Positions 45,836 to 59,889 are shown, numbered from the stretch's first letter. The stretch is DNA of 64,000 nt from Pipra filicauda (GCF_003945595.2 NW_024104557.1:310001-374000), one strand, 5' to 3'. Notes: generated from the letters alone by a model not told the origin. Program-made: numbers and translations.

Positions 45836-48800
45836 ATATAGAGCATAACAAGGAACAAGTGTGCTGGGATGCAGAGAGCCAGAGGGGGCAGTGCCACAAG
45901 GCAGAACAACCCGAGCTCCACGTCTCCTTCCTTCCACCCTCCAGTGTCTCAGCCACGTGGGGCCAGGCACGTCCAAGTTTCTCCAGAGAGGACAAAACCG
46001 GGCCTTAATTAAAAGCCAGGTTGTGGTTAATGGGCTATCGAGCAGTCAGGAAGGGAGTGTTACAGGTCAGCCTGAGCTCGCCCTTTGATTACACCTTGGG
46101 CTGTTAAAGGCAAACCTCCAGAAGCCAAATTAATCCCCATTAGAGCCAGAGCGGGCACTTAATGCGCGGGGCCAACCTCTCACCCAGAGCGTCCCTCAGA
46201 GATGGCAGAGGGATTAATGAGGGAGGCAATTATCTTCTCACAGGTAGAGACACTGAGGCAGGGAGGAGGGGAGTGAGGCAGAATCCCTGAGCAGGGGGGG
46301 TGGCACCAGGGATGCCGCTGTAGGTGACGCCATGAGCATCACCCAAGGGCTGAAAGCCGCAGATTTTTGCTTTCCTGCTGCTTTGCCACATGGATTTGAA
46401 CTGCGTGCTCCTTCTCGGGGTTTTACTTATTAAAAGGAGCTGCTTGTCCTCTTTTTAAAAATTTTATGATTATTTATTTATAACATCAGTGCACAAAGGG
46501 GCCAGGCAAGTGCTCTGCATCGTCATGCCTAAATACAGCCCATGCACAGGGTGGAGGGGTGGCTTCTGCCTCTGCTGTTGTGAACAAAACCCCATTTTTA
46601 GAAGGATTTAAGTTATGTTTTCAAGAAAAACAACTTTCTCTGCAGGGATTCAAAGCAAACTCAGACTGGATCTCCTCAGCCATTAACTGGGGAAACTGGA
46701 TGAAGCTGTTGGTCTGAGCAGCATCCCATCAGCCAGGCTGGCGAGGCCAACCCATCTCCAGGAAACACTGAGCTTTAAAAATATAGCAGAGCCAGACACA
46801 GGCAGGTCTGGAATCACGAATCTCAGGGAAGAGCCAATGCTAAGCCATGGCCAAACTCCAAGTTGAAACATTTTATCGATGGGAAAGATTTCAAGCGGGC
46901 GTGAACGGCGTCTCGAGTTTCAAAGGCGTTTCGCAACGTGTTTCAGACAGGTTTAACCAAAAGCCTTATTAACTCGGTTGAAAGTTAAACTGGGAGCAGC
47001 TGACAAGACCTTTCTGAAACAGCCCAAGTTGTGCTGCAAAGCGGGGTATTCTTCCATGGAATGATTCCACAACAGGAGGGTTATTTAATGGCTATGAGTA
47101 GCAGGATAATATTTAAAAGAAAAGGATTTTTCCAGGTGTTAAGAAGCAGCGGCCGGAGACGCCTGCATTTAACTCGCAGGCAAAAAAATCCCCCTCGTGA
47201 ACCCCAAAAGCAAAGCGAAGCCCTGACCTCAAGCAGCTGGAAGGAATTTCCTTCAGCTCCATCTCTGGAGCTGGTCCAGCGCCAGGATCCGCAGCGATGG
47301 GAAAATCACAGGCAGCTGCAGAGCCAGCCCCGAACCAGCACCGCTGTCGCCCTAGAGGTGCCACGCAGCTGCACTGCCTTTTCCCGGGATGGAGCAAGGG
47401 GAAATCTCAGTGCTCCAGGTGGGAGCGATTGCCTTTGCTGTCCCAAACCAGGGAACAACTGGATTAAGAGTGAGGGGAACGCAAAAACTCTTGGCATGCT
47501 GTGATTTTATAAAGTTACGATGGTACCGTGGGGATGGTGCTGCATCCAGCGCCAACTCTGAGTATCCAACCTGACCCATATCCTTCATTCCAAACATCTG
47601 GCAGTGAGTGGAGGAAGAGCGTGAGCGATGGCACAGGGCTTGACAGTGTTAATGATTAGTGGGATTAATCTGCTGGGAAGGGGGAGCATCCCAACAAGTC
47701 CCTCACATCACAGGCAGAGTCGTGTATACACCCAGCAAAGCTCGGATGAGGTGAGGCAGCACCACCAGCAGCAACAGAAACAATTTTTGGGTGTCAAATG
47801 GAACAAAAATCTTTGTTTCACCCATTTTGGTCGTGTGCAGGTCTGGGGGGTGGTGGTGGGTTTTTGTTGTGTGCCTGGACAACCAAGAGACCAAACCAAC
47901 CTCCAACCACAAATCACTTTGGACTTTTGATCCCTTCTCCCCAAGAGCGGATCCGATGCTTTTTTTGAACGAGAATCAGGAAATTTCCTGGCTGCAGTCC
48001 CTGGCTGGCCGACACCAAACACAAAGCCTTAACCCTCTCCACTGCCTTTGGGCAGGGGACACAGAGTGATGTGACAATGTGCCAAAGCAATCAGCCACTG
48101 GAAAAGAATAGGGAAGTCTTTTCTAAGGAAAAGAAACACCCGGCGGCGCAACTGGTACCACTGCCATTTCCAGCAAGTCCTTTTGATTCCAGGCAGTTTA
48201 ACACACAAACAACCCCAGAACCTGAAGACTGAAGAGAACCCTTAAATGGGAAAATGTTTTTGCTGCCATTGGCAGAGGAACGTGCAGACATGGGGCGGCT
48301 GCAGCTCCCATCACCCAATTTAAAGTCAACTTTTCTCCCAGAGCCGTTGGAAAAGCAAACCAGAGGTTTGCTCAGGGCCGATTTTGCAAGTTCCAGGAAA
48401 ACAGGCAAAAATAAACAGAAAAAAAAAAATAAAAATCAATGGCGCTTTTTAATCCTGTCTGGAGGAGGGGGAAGCAGAGCCCTGCTCGGGCTCCCATCAG
48501 AAATGGGAGCTGGAAGTCACTTCTCAGGAGGGTGTGAAGCAGAGCCGGCAGCTCCTCGCTCGGAAGGGTGCACACAGGCTGCCCCAGGATAGCTCAACTC
48601 GCTGCTCAGAGATGAAATAACACTGGAGGAATTTTTCCCCTTTGGCCCTGGGGATCTGTAATTACTTTTTTCCTCTTTTTCCCGGCACGCAGCTCCAACG
48701 TCACGACCTGCTGAGCTCACTCTTCCTCCTGAAAGTGTGGTGGGAAAGGATGTGCCGCTGCCTCCTCCTGCCCCCAATCCTGCTCGTGCTCACGGGGTGA

Positions 48801-50499
48801 AAGGAGAAGGCAGCAGCCCCTGGTTCCCTGTAAGGACTTATGGTAATGGGATCCCATGATAAAAAAATTTAACATCACACATGTTATTAAATTTGGGTGC
48901 TTTTTAGCCCAAGCAGAGCAATGAGAGCACAGACATCACCATAGGGGTGGGCAACCTCAGACCACACCTTTGCAGCTCCCTTGTCCCTATTGCTTAATTT
49001 GGTGGGAATAATCTTCCACCTTCATTTGTGGCTGCTTTTCCTGGTTAGCAGTTTTCCTCAATTAAGAGGATCCTTGGGGAAAGCAAGCTGGAAACTCCAT
49101 GAGAAACACTCAGCCTAGGCAGCTGAAGGGTCAGAGCAGAGAAATTGGTGTAAAACGCTCCAGGGAATTTGAAAATTCCCGGGTGATGACACAGAGCTGG
49201 GGGAAGCAACAGGGACTCCCAAAATATCACATCTGGAAGAAAAAAATCCCACTTTGATCAAGTCTTCAAGGCTGAACCAAAGCCAATCGCTTTCCGTGGA
49301 GCCAAAGAGTAACTTGCCCTCTCCACTTTCATATCGAGAAGCAGATGGACTACACAACTTCCTGAAACCCTTTTCCCCCTCTGTTTTCTAAGCTCCTTTA
49401 ATGGGGAAAAAATAATAAGTGCAAAAAATAATAAGTGCAACACTCGGGACTCAATAATCCTACAAAATCCTGCTGGAGACAGGCACCCTGTGCTGGCGAT
49501 GGGATCACAGCAGCCGTCCCATAAAGGCGGTCGGAGGAGCCAAGCACAAATTTGGAAGCAGGAAGGCACAATGCTCTCGTTTACACTAAATAAGGTTGCT
49601 AGGTTATGGATTTTTGGGAGGGGGGGCATAATCTGAAAGGGGATCCAGATGGCTGTAAAGCCTTGTGGTGGAAAAGCAGCATGAGGCCAGAGAGGGAAGA
49701 ATTCCTCTTTATGCTGCTGCCGTCTGCTCCCAGATCCTGGATTTCAGTCCTCAGGAATGCTCTCCACGGATCCTTTTAATTGCCCCATTTATATTTGTGG
49801 TAAAAACTAAGGAGAAGACGGAGCTGGATGCGGAAGAGTGACAAAGCTGGTGACTGGATACCGGGAAAAAGTCACTAAAAAAATCCCACGGAGCAGCCAT
49901 TCCCCAAAACCCATGCTGATCCAGCCACTTTGTATTTCATAATGCTGAGAGCCTGAAAAAGCCTTTGGGAAAACCTAAACCACCCCAAAACTCAGCCTGC
50001 TGGGAATTCACACTAATGCCACGTCACTGCCATTGGCAATTTTTCCTAATACTTCCAAAAAATGAGCTGCAGAGTCAGCCTATCCTTCCCTGGTTTTAAT
50101 CCAAGTACTGGGATTTAGGGGAATGTTTTTTTTTATCATTCCTTCTACACTGCTAACAGAGACTGGGAAGGTTTTGCAACGCTTTATTGAGTCCAGCAAA
50201 AAAACCTCCTGGGAGTCACAGATACAGGACACAAACTGCTTCACTTCTGTGGGATTGGCACAAGAAAGGTGGGTGCGAGGATGGCAAACCCCTCAAAATT
50301 TAGCTGGAAATGGAAAATGGAACTTTTACACTGCCAGACCTGCATAGCCAAGTGAGGTGCTTGGAGAGAAACACTAACAAACCCAATGTGTATCTCTTCC
50401 TCTGTCAGTCTCAGCACTGAGTGTGATGCCATGGGATATTGTCCTTCTTCCCTGTTCTCCCAAAATTGCGGCCAGACCTTAGTGGGATGTATAAAGTCA

Positions 50500-50662
50500 A
50501 GGGACCTCAATGAAGTACTGGCACAGGGTGCCCAGAGAAGCTGTGGCTGCCCCTGTATCCCTGGAAGTGTCCAAGGCCAGGTTGGATGGGTCCCTTGGCA
50601 GGGGGTGGGACTGGGTGGTCTTTAAGGTCCCTTCCAACCCAAACCATTCCATGATTCTAAAA
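50500..50662 (+). mobile_element. CR1 LINE 3' fragment, sense
   Basis: GAGAAGCTGTGGCTGCCCC, GGAAGTGTCCAAGGCCAGG, a short internal deletion after GGATGGG, then GGTCCCTTCCAACCCAAACC and CATTCCATGATTCT. Confidence 0.93.
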
Positions 50663-53600
50663 TCCAGGCACACCTACACCCTGGGGAGTCTAACCAGGAG
50701 GTGATGGGACAGCCAGGTGTGAATTTTCAGCATCACCTACTCCCACCCTTCCTTTGCCCAAGGACGCTGCTTCTTACAGGAGTCCTCATAAATTGAGCCC
50801 TCAATAAGCAAAACACCAATTTACAGCTGTGCTGCTGATGTTTAAAAATGAAAAGGGCAAACAAACAACTTTTGAGAAAGTTACTCAAAATTTACCTTTT
50901 TCTTGCAACCAACTGAACAAAACCTGCTAAATATTTTCAAAACAACTTCAAAGCTACAAAGCTAAAAACTACCAGTGGGAATTTCAGGCATGTAAGAGTT
51001 TAGTGTCAGATCTCTACAAATTCCCAGGCACTGAATTGCCTCCTAGAAGGGAAAATATATGAGTGGCACTAAGGAGGGGTCTTAGCAACGAGCAGGCTGG
51101 CGGCTTCAAGTGGCTTTTTAAAGGTCAAGAGAGAACATGATGCCTGGGAGCCCTCACGTTCGGTTTTTTACTGTGATTTAATGATATTTCATGCCAGCCT
51201 GGTCATTAAATCGCTGCCTTGCACCAACCAGACACACATCTTTTAAACCCAGTCTTAAAGACTTTACCTTTCTAAAATATCATTATACCTCTTTCCTACC
51301 CTTGCCCATCTTCATCAAGGGGAAAAGCCATGTTGAGATGAAACACAAGGAAAGGTCCCACCACCAAGGGGATTTTCAGGAAGCACTGCCAAGCAGCATC
51401 ATTGACATTCAGCGGGAGAAGCCAGTTTTCCTCTGCTCTGTGGGGGCTGCCATGTTAAATCACATTTGGATTCACAGTACAAGGCTGCTAAAATACCACC
51501 ACGGCAGCTATTGGCACATTTCAATGAAAGCGCCGTGGCCTCATTAGTAGAGTGGAAATTATGAGCTTGTCTTTGTATATATTTAAAAGCTCGCCTCTGA
51601 AACTACACTGGGCCAGGGCCAGGAATTCCTGGCTTGGAGCTCCCACCACTCGGCAGCCTGGGATCACTTTGCTCACACAGGTCAAGCGACCGCGCAGCCA
51701 CCGACACGGGAGAGACGGCGTTGAAAAAACACCCTGCGGGGAAAGGCACAGAGCAACAGGGTTTGAACCAAACCCTCCCTCCTTTCCAGCTGGTTTAGGG
51801 ATCACTCCTAATGAAAGCACAGGTTGTAATTAAGAGGATGCAAGAATGTGGGTGTGGGGAGTTTCATCCCGCTCCCGTCGCTCCCAAAAGCCGGGGTGAG
51901 AACATCCCGTCGGCCCAGAAGCGCCGTTCCCCTCTGGGGATGGACCACAAAAACCTGAATCCTTTGAAATGAGGGGCAACCTCATGAAAGAACATCGTTT
52001 TGGGGATCTGATCCTCTCGAGATGTGATTTTGCAAGTCTCTACCAAGGAAAGCTTCGGGCTCAGCTCCCAACTTACCCGCACGGGCGCCGCAACGCAGCC
52101 AAGCCACGCAAACCCAACGTATCTGCTGAACGGCTACCGCGGTTCGGTGCCAGGGACGCTGGAAGAAAAGAGAAAAACACCCTAATATTGCACAAAAATC
52201 CAGAGGGAGCGAGGGAGAGGATGAAGACATTGGGGTTTAAGCGTTTTGATTCGCAGAGGCTCCTAGAAATTGGTTCAGCTCCTGGTAACAGCACCGAGAT
52301 CCCCCTCCTGAAACGCGGCGATGATGTTACGTGGCATAGAAAGAAAACGGGGGGAGGCTCGGCTAATCCTCACAATTTTATAAGCATCTGAGACACTAAT
52401 CCGTTGATCTCATTGAAAGGGATTAGAATTACTCCCTTGCCAGGAAATTTAAGAAGTTTTCTACCAGATGTAAACAAAAGGAGGGAGCAGCCCGCAGAGA
52501 AGGCTGCCACACAGCGAGGCCTCATGGAGAAATCGGGGCTGGTTTTGGGGTGGAAGAGGGGAATTTCCAGCACAGCATCACTGAGGGTTGTCTGGAGCGA
52601 TGTGGGCATCCAAGGCAAGCCTGGTCAGCCCATCCAGAGTAGCCTAAGGGAAGGATCCCATCCCGACAAACAACCTGCCAGGGCATCATGACCCATCTTT
52701 GAGGTCCAATCTTATGGGAATGATGCTCCAGCTTAAAAAAAAATCCACCTCAAACTCCTGACTTGTTCTGCACTGGCTTAGGAAAACATTATTTTAACGA
52801 TAAGAAAAAAAGAGGGCAAATTTCTGAGCAGCAAACTGGGTATTTCACACAAAACCTAAGTTGTGCCCAGCCTGGCAGCAGCATCCATCTGCACGGCTTT
52901 GCAGAAAGGACTCAGGTTGATAAGGTGGGAAAATATAACACAGCATCCTCATGGAAATAGTCTGGGATCTGCTGCTACCCTCAAAATGAATAATTCATAA
53001 TACTGAAGAATAAATTAATTGATTTAGAAGATGAAGCAGGCAACATGCAACCTGAGTTTTGAGACCAAGCACAGTTTGCTACTAAATTGGATGTTCTGGT
53101 TTAGAACGTCAATAGCAGAGATAAATCAAACCTAAAGGAGGTAGAAAGGATTCAGGGGATCCTGGTGAGGAAAAGCCACTCTTGTTACAAGACAGATGTT
53201 TTCTAAGAAAGAAACTAAACTTTTGTTAGTGCTTCCTTCTTTCCTCTTTTAAATTCCATCCAAAAAAAGAAACTTAAAGAGATTCAAGTTCCAACCTCAG
53301 TGCAAACCAGGACTCATCACCTTGTCTTAAAAACACTCCTTTTGGAGGTGCCTCACGGGACAGCAGCAGAATCCCTCTTCTCCAGCCCATTTTTATGGAG
53401 TACCATATCATTTTTAGTCCTTAGGCACAGACAATACCCGCTTGGCTTTGGGAAAACACTCACCGTCCCCGTGAAGCCCAACTCCTAACTCCCTGCAACA
53501 TTCCTGCTCACAGCTGTAGCATCCAAGGCTGGAACAAACCACCTGATGCCAGGCTTGTCTCCAGCTCCATCCCCCTCACCTGGCTGCAACTCATTCCAGT

Positions 53601-54732
53601 CCTTTCCCCTCACCTCCCTGACTCGTTGCTCCTGCTGCATCAATGGCAGCTGCATGGGGAAGATGCTGCAGGAGATGGGAGGAAGAGGAGGAAGACACAA
53701 AGAGGAAGCCCCAAGAGCCGTCAGAAGCACATGACAACTCAGCACCCCCAGGCAAAGCAGCAGACGAGGAAATGATCCATTTTTCCTGCTTTTACTGCCA
53801 AAGTGCCGCCCCCAAACAATGCTCAGCACAATGGCAAGGGTGTTCTGGTGTGAACGCCAAGCGAGACCGGGGTGAAAGGCTCAGCTGACAGACATCCAAC
53901 CATGAGAGCTTCCAGCAGACGGGCTCCAGCTCATCCCGATTTATTCAGCCACTAAACCACCCAGCGTCGCACAGTCCCATCCCACTTTGGATAGCCACCA
54001 CTGTCACAGCCTCCTTTTATCTCACACGCCAAGACAGAAAGATGTCGGGTCTTAATCCGGCACTTAGCTGAAAAGCGAAAGAAAAACCCCAAGCCGGCAG
54101 CTGTGTTTAGAACTGAGCCAGGAAATCGCCCCGGGGGAAGCCCAGCCTGGCGACGGGTTTTTATAGGGAACAATAGGAAAACGAGAGTCGTTAAAGCGCC
54201 GCGGAAATATTTGCCTGCTCGAGACAAAGCTCTGCGTGCAGAGAAGTTTAATTTGATCCTTACGATACGCCAGCGATTTAATTCCGAGAGCCCGGTCGGA
54301 GGGAGGCAGGACGGTCAGGCGGATTTGCTGGGGTTGGAAGTTGTCAGGTGGGACACTCCTTTCCCTCCCACCCAATTCGGATGGGGCATTCGGCTTCTCC
54401 CACTTTCTTACCTGCCAGGCTGCTCTTCCTGGATTCAAACGGATCGACTGGAGAGCTGAAACCCCCTGCTCCCAGTCCTGGGAAGCTGCACGGCCACGGA
54501 GCTCTTGTATTTTCCCTGAAATACTCCTATGAGCCAAGAAGCTGGGAAAACCACTGTTATTCCACAGGCAGAGAGAGCGACAGTGGCACGGCTGGAACGG
54601 GGAGGGCAGCTGCCTCCTGCTCAGCACTTTCGGTTTCTCTCTCCAAACACTCTCCTGGCGCCGTTTCCTCTTAAGGCGCTTTGCAAGTGAAAAGCTGCAT
54701 TAGAGGCGAGATTAATCCTCCGAGGGGATAAT

Positions 54733-55560
54733 AAAATCACAGAATCATGGAATCGTTTAGGTTGGAAAAGCCCTCTAAGGCCATGGAGTCCAACTGCTAA
54801 CCCAGCACTGCTAAGGCCACCACTAAACCACGTCCCCAGGTGTCACGTCCACATGGGTTTTAAACCCCTCCAGGGATGGTGACTTCAACACTGGCCTGGA
54901 CAGCCTATGCCAGGGCTGGACAGCCCTTTCCACGAAGCAGTGGCGTCAAAGGCTTTACCAAAGTCCAGGTAGACACACCCACAGCCTCTCCCTCATCCAC
55001 CAAGCAGGTCACCTCGTCATAGAAGATCAGGTTGGTCAGGCAGGACCTGCCTGTGCCAAACCCAGGCTGGCTGTGCCTGATCCCCTGGTTGTCCTGTACG
55101 TGATGGCTCAGGGTGATCTGCTCCTGTCACCGGACTGACAGCCCTGTAGTTCCCCAAATCCTCCTTACAGCCCTTCCTGTGGCAGTGTCACATCTACTCA
55201 CTTCCAGTCAGCTGGGACCTGCCCAGTTAGCCAGGGCTGCTGGTAAATAATGGAAAGTCTGTCCCCATCCATTGCAGCAATCCAGTTGTATGAGTCAATC
55301 CCACATGTTTCTGTGACAGCAACTGTGTCACAGCTTTCCTGATGCCCAGTGGCTTCCAGCTCCTCCTGTTGGTGCCTACGCTGTGGATGTTGGTGCAGAT
55401 GCACTTCAGCTGGGTTATCAATCCCAACACCTTTTTGGGGAAGAAGTCCTAATTCCTATGAGACCATTCTCGGTCGCTTCCATGTTTTCCAGTACATCAA
55501 TGACATCTGTGCTGCACATGGATCTCCATCTACCCCCTCCATGGAGAAGGGAGACCAAAG
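54733..55560 (-). mobile_element. internally deleted CR1 LINE (endonuclease, RT and 3' end pieces)
   Basis: Read on the minus strand from 55560 to 54733. Around 55404-55260 it encodes the start of the CR1 endonuclease (QEELEATGHQES, then VAVTETCGIDSYNW and AAMDGDRL). It then jumps directly to reverse transcriptase sequence (SIIYQQPWLTGQVPADWK at about 55255-55198, followed by degraded RT sequence to about 54942, including SCLTNLIFYDEVTCLVDEGE). It then jumps to the ordinary CR1 3' end (54733-54935, with AATCATGGAATCGTTTAGG). Frames are broken and the element is dead. Confidence 0.85.
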
Positions 55561-58500
55561 GACCTGGCTAGTACACTATCCCTCCACCAGGATTATCCAG
55601 CACAAAGATCCTTTTCCCTCTCGGAGCCAGGGGTATCCCACCTGTTGCCAGCAGCCCTGGTGTCACATAAACCCACACACAACAAAAAAAAAAAGTCAAA
55701 ATAAACCTGGAGAAGTCATTCCTGCTTGCTTCTCACATTCACAGTCCCAGAGCTGGAGCAAAAAAAGCAGGACTTTCCTGCCTGGGCTTCCCACAGCCCA
55801 GCCCTTGCTCCTCCTCCTGATTCTCAGCATCTTGCCTGCTTTTTCCCTAGGCTGATCCAGCTTTAGCTCCAGCATCGGAGCAACCCGAGACCTGTCAGCC
55901 TTTGGCTGCGCTGAGGCAGCTGGTTGCAGCTAATTTGGTCCATGAGCTCCTGCTGCCCATCCATGCCTTGCCACTGGGGCTTTTTACTTCTCTTGGAGCA
56001 CCGAGGCCAGGGCGGGCTCTTGTCTCCCCTTGCCATCCCTCCGGCACTGCATCCGTTTGTGAGCAGGACATGGGAGCCCTCCACGTGTGGCTGGAACCGT
56101 TTAGGTTTGGTTTTGCTCTTTGGCGGAATTCAAACCAGACAGGCAGAAAACCAGCACTTTGGATGGCTCGTGTTATTGCTCCAGCAGGGAAAGGCATCCA
56201 AAACCAATGCAGCTCCATCCCTGGTGGGTACTGCTGTGTCCCGGCACGGAGGAACAATACGCTGCCCATGGAGACGCCGAGGCTTTCCCATTCCTAAAGT
56301 CAGGAAGGAAATCACCACCACCTGTGGCCGTGGTGAAGCCACGTGGGTTTGGATCCTCTCCTGGAGCGCATTTTCCATGGGATCATTGGCGTTTCTCACC
56401 CAAGCCAGGGCACCTGCCAGGCTCAGGCAATGACTGGGCTCACTTGCAGATAAGCCCCATATCACATCATCACTGATGCCACTTCAGGGCCCTGTCAGCG
56501 AGTCGGGGTGGGGACATGGGCAGGACGGCCACTCCCAGCCTCACTCTGAGTGGTTCCAGGGTAACAGGGACAGGGGAGGTTTGGTCTGTGCCCATCGATC
56601 TTATCTTGTGTCAACAACACTCGGAGAAATGATTGCAGGAACCAAAACCAAACAAACCCAGCTCGGCCACACCAACCACCGCTGAGACCAGGAGAGCTTC
56701 AAGGCCCAAAGGAACACCCTCCAGGCTTCCACACCGACATTCCAAGGTGGCTGGACCACCAGAAGGATCTGCAACTCCTGCCACGGCCCAAGGGATGGAG
56801 TTGCTTGGGTTTACTGTGCAGCAGGAGTCTGATCCAGTGGGAGAGGACCTTGTCTCAGCCATGTCATCCCAAGGCAGAAGGTTCCAGGTGGTGATGGTGG
56901 GAGTGGAGGAGATGAACACCAGCTGTGCCTCTCTCCACCCCTTCCACAACCATGTGGTGTTTTATGGCTATGAGTGAATCACTCACAACACATCTTCTGC
57001 CACAGAGCCAAAGTGAAAGTGACAACAGGTCGCTGAGAGGGGTGACCCAAGGGGAAACACCTGGAGAGATGGTCCATAAGCACAAAAGCCCTCTTAGCAA
57101 AGCCAGATGTCCTATCATCCCACACATCATTTAGTCCAGGTAAGCAGCTGGAAGTCAGTCCTTCTGAATCTCCAGGTTTGGTTCAGTTTCAGTCTGGAGC
57201 AGCTCTGCCACTTTCTCACTGTGGAATCCTTCTCCTTCTCCTCCTCCCCATCACTGCCTGGTCCCCAGGACATGGCCAGGACCACCCGCTGGCCAACAAC
57301 AGTGGCAGCAACCAGCAGTCATCCTCTTATTTCCATTTGGCACAGTTTGAAGGTCTGACAGATCCCAGAACATCCAGAGCACGCTGAACCCAAGGTGTCC
57401 TTCATGGCTGGTCCATCACAGGTGTCTCCAGTGACACCTGGAGCTGAGTGGATCTGAGCCTGGGCTGCAGAAGCGAGAGGTCCCAGCACAGCCGACCCAC
57501 ATGCACATCTTGTCCCCCCAAATCTGAAACAGCCTTTGACCAACCAGCAACGCCAGTGACCCAACCAGCAGACCTGGAGTGTCCAACTCAGCTGGAGAGG
57601 AGAAGGAATCCACCCTTGGGACGCAGCAGCCATGGTGTCAACTTTTACCAGGGAATAAAAATACACAAGCCTGAGCTGAGCAGGTGGTGAAGCAGAGCTC
57701 TGGGAGGTGGTGGAGGGGTTTCCTTCAGCAGCAAGACTGGGAGATGAGGAAGATCACCACCACACCCACCTCCAGCAGCTCCACCACCCACTCAGGACCA
57801 GGATGTCATCTGCGGGCATCAGCCCCGTGATTTGGTAATGGGATCACATCATCCCTCCTGCCCACTTCCGGCACGCAGCGCTGGGAGCATTATTTTCCCT
57901 TTTTTAATATGTTTTAAATACCTTAATTAGTGCATTTTGGGCTCCTTCCACATTGCCCCCAAGCAGTTCTTCTGTCAGGGGCTCTATCCTTCCACTGCCA
58001 GTTCTTAGCAGGACACAGGGTTGTTATTTTTCCGGGCCAGGGGCCAAATTAGTATTTAATTTTTGCTCCAGATGGCACAGCACTTCAGATGCATCAGCTG
58101 GAGCATCGAATCTGTATGAATAAAGTAATAGAGCAAACAACCTGATTTACTCAGGGGCTGTTTGACGCGCTCAAAGTGCTTTGCGTACACCTGTCATAAA
58201 AAATAAAAAAGCATTCAAACAAATTCAGGTGATGGTTTTGCTATCACACCCAACACCTGAGGGAAACGAAACTGCAATAGGAACCTAAAAAATAATGATA
58301 ATGACATTAAAACTTGTATTTTGATTTCTATCAAGTCAAGGATAAAAAAATTAAAGGCTGATTTTGGCCATCAGGGTTGAGCCTGGACCTGGGTTTTGTT
58401 CACCTTCCCCTGTGCTCACCACCCCCAAAGCCCCAGTCATGCAAATCAGGGTCAAAGTTCTCCAGGAAAAGGGCTGGTGATCACAGATTTTAGAGTGGTG

Positions 58501-58675
58501 CTGAGAGCTTATGGCTCTGCTCACCCAAGGAGGACACCAGAGGACAACCATGAGATGTTCCACTTACACTTCTGGTGAATTCACCCCGTTCTAGGAAGCT
58601 GCCGCATCCCTCCGGCACAGCCTGCAGCTGGGATATGTTCCCTGCAAACTAAATCACCCAAAATAACTCAGAACA

Positions 58676-58699
58676 AAAAAAAAAAAAAAAAAAAAAAAA
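58676..58699. repeat. A24 homopolymer
   Basis: Uninterrupted A-run of about 24 bases. No retrocopied gene was recognised next to it. Confidence 0.95.
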
Positions 58700-59385
58700 G
58701 ACGTTGAGTAGTCGGTTTATCTGCCTGGGCACACTAAACGCCGCGTAAAACCAGCTGAGCCCGCAAACGCCTGGAAACAAAGGGATGGGAGGGGGGGGTG
58801 TGCTCGGCTTTGCTCCGTTCAGAGCATCCTTGGGCTGTGAGAGCCCGTCCTGGCGGCACCCGAGACAAAGGAAAGCCGGGAGCTGTAGGCAGGAGTCAGC
58901 TGGGGAAAACCGGGACGAGGAGGCACCCGCATCGCCCTCCCCGGCAGCTGCGGAGCCGGGCTCGCGTGTTGCCGAACACGTTATCCATGGCAGGAAACTG
59001 GAGATCAAAGGCGAGGAGCGTGCCAGAGCAAGATGTCATCCAAACCTCCTGCCAAAGGTGTGCACGGGAGGGGGGGGGAAACAACCCCCGGACACACACG
59101 CTGGCACATCCCACGGAGCCGGCGCCGCTCGGGGGGCGGCCAGACCCATGTGTGTGCTCTCCGCCGCGCACCCCGGCTAAGACAAAGGCAGGCTGAACTA
59201 AACAAATATCACACAAAACCGCAGGAGGTGCATTTTTACCCGTCGGTTTTCAGTCCCCAGCGACCCACGCACGTCCCCTGCCAAAGCGGCGGGTGCTGGG
59301 AGGGCACGGACGTGCCGGCACGGCAGGAACAGCAGCCCCCGTGTAACTCCAAAAAAGCAGCTTTTCCCATTTCTGGGTGTTAGTT

Positions 59386-59429
59386 TTTTGTTTGTTTGTT
59401 TGTTTTTGGTGGTTTTTTTTTTTTTTTTA
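59386..59429. repeat. T-rich run (GTTT repeats then T15)
   Basis: Four TTTG-type units then about 15 T. It looks like a tail or simple repeat. No flanking element was identified. Confidence 0.85.
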
Positions 59430-59889
59430 AAGCTGAAGAAACCCGCAGCGTCCTGTCTCGGCCCCGGGAAAGCAAAGGGACGTGTCTGATTCCCAGCCAG
59501 CTGCTACCAGGAGCAGAGGTGACCTGGGGACTCCGAGCAGAGCGCGGGGTGGGACCCCCGGGAGCTCCCCCTCATCCAGGGGGTCCAGGCAGGATGGGTG
59601 GGGACACGTCCCTTTGCTTCGTGCCACTCCAGCCCCCTCCTGGGGGATGTGGTCCCAGGCCGCGGCCCAGTCCCTGCTCTTCCCCACTCTAGGCTGTTCC
59701 CCCTGCCCCACAAAGGGGACCTTATGGCACCCCTACAGTGCTATCAGGCACCCCAAAGGCACAGCCGAGACACCCCCTGAGGGTGTCCCTTTAGGGGTCT
59801 GCAGGGACATGGGGGCTGCTCCATTGCCCCATGGAGGTCCCTGTCTCATGGGTCAGAGAGGGAGGGCAGCCTGACCCCCTGATGAGGAG

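Noticed and set aside
44831..45976. 381-codon minus-strand frame as a gene
   Set aside because: It includes CR1-derived sequence (45634-45835) in antisense and otherwise no recognisable protein. Frame openness is probably chance.
55349..56433. + strand frames at 55.3-56.4 kb as genes
   Set aside because: The first overlaps the antisense CR1 endonuclease region; the others show no domain or splice structure.
59033..59383. 116-codon + frame starting MSSKPPAKG after the A24 run, as a retrocopy
   Set aside because: No match to a protein I recognise. The A-run is upstream rather than downstream of the frame.
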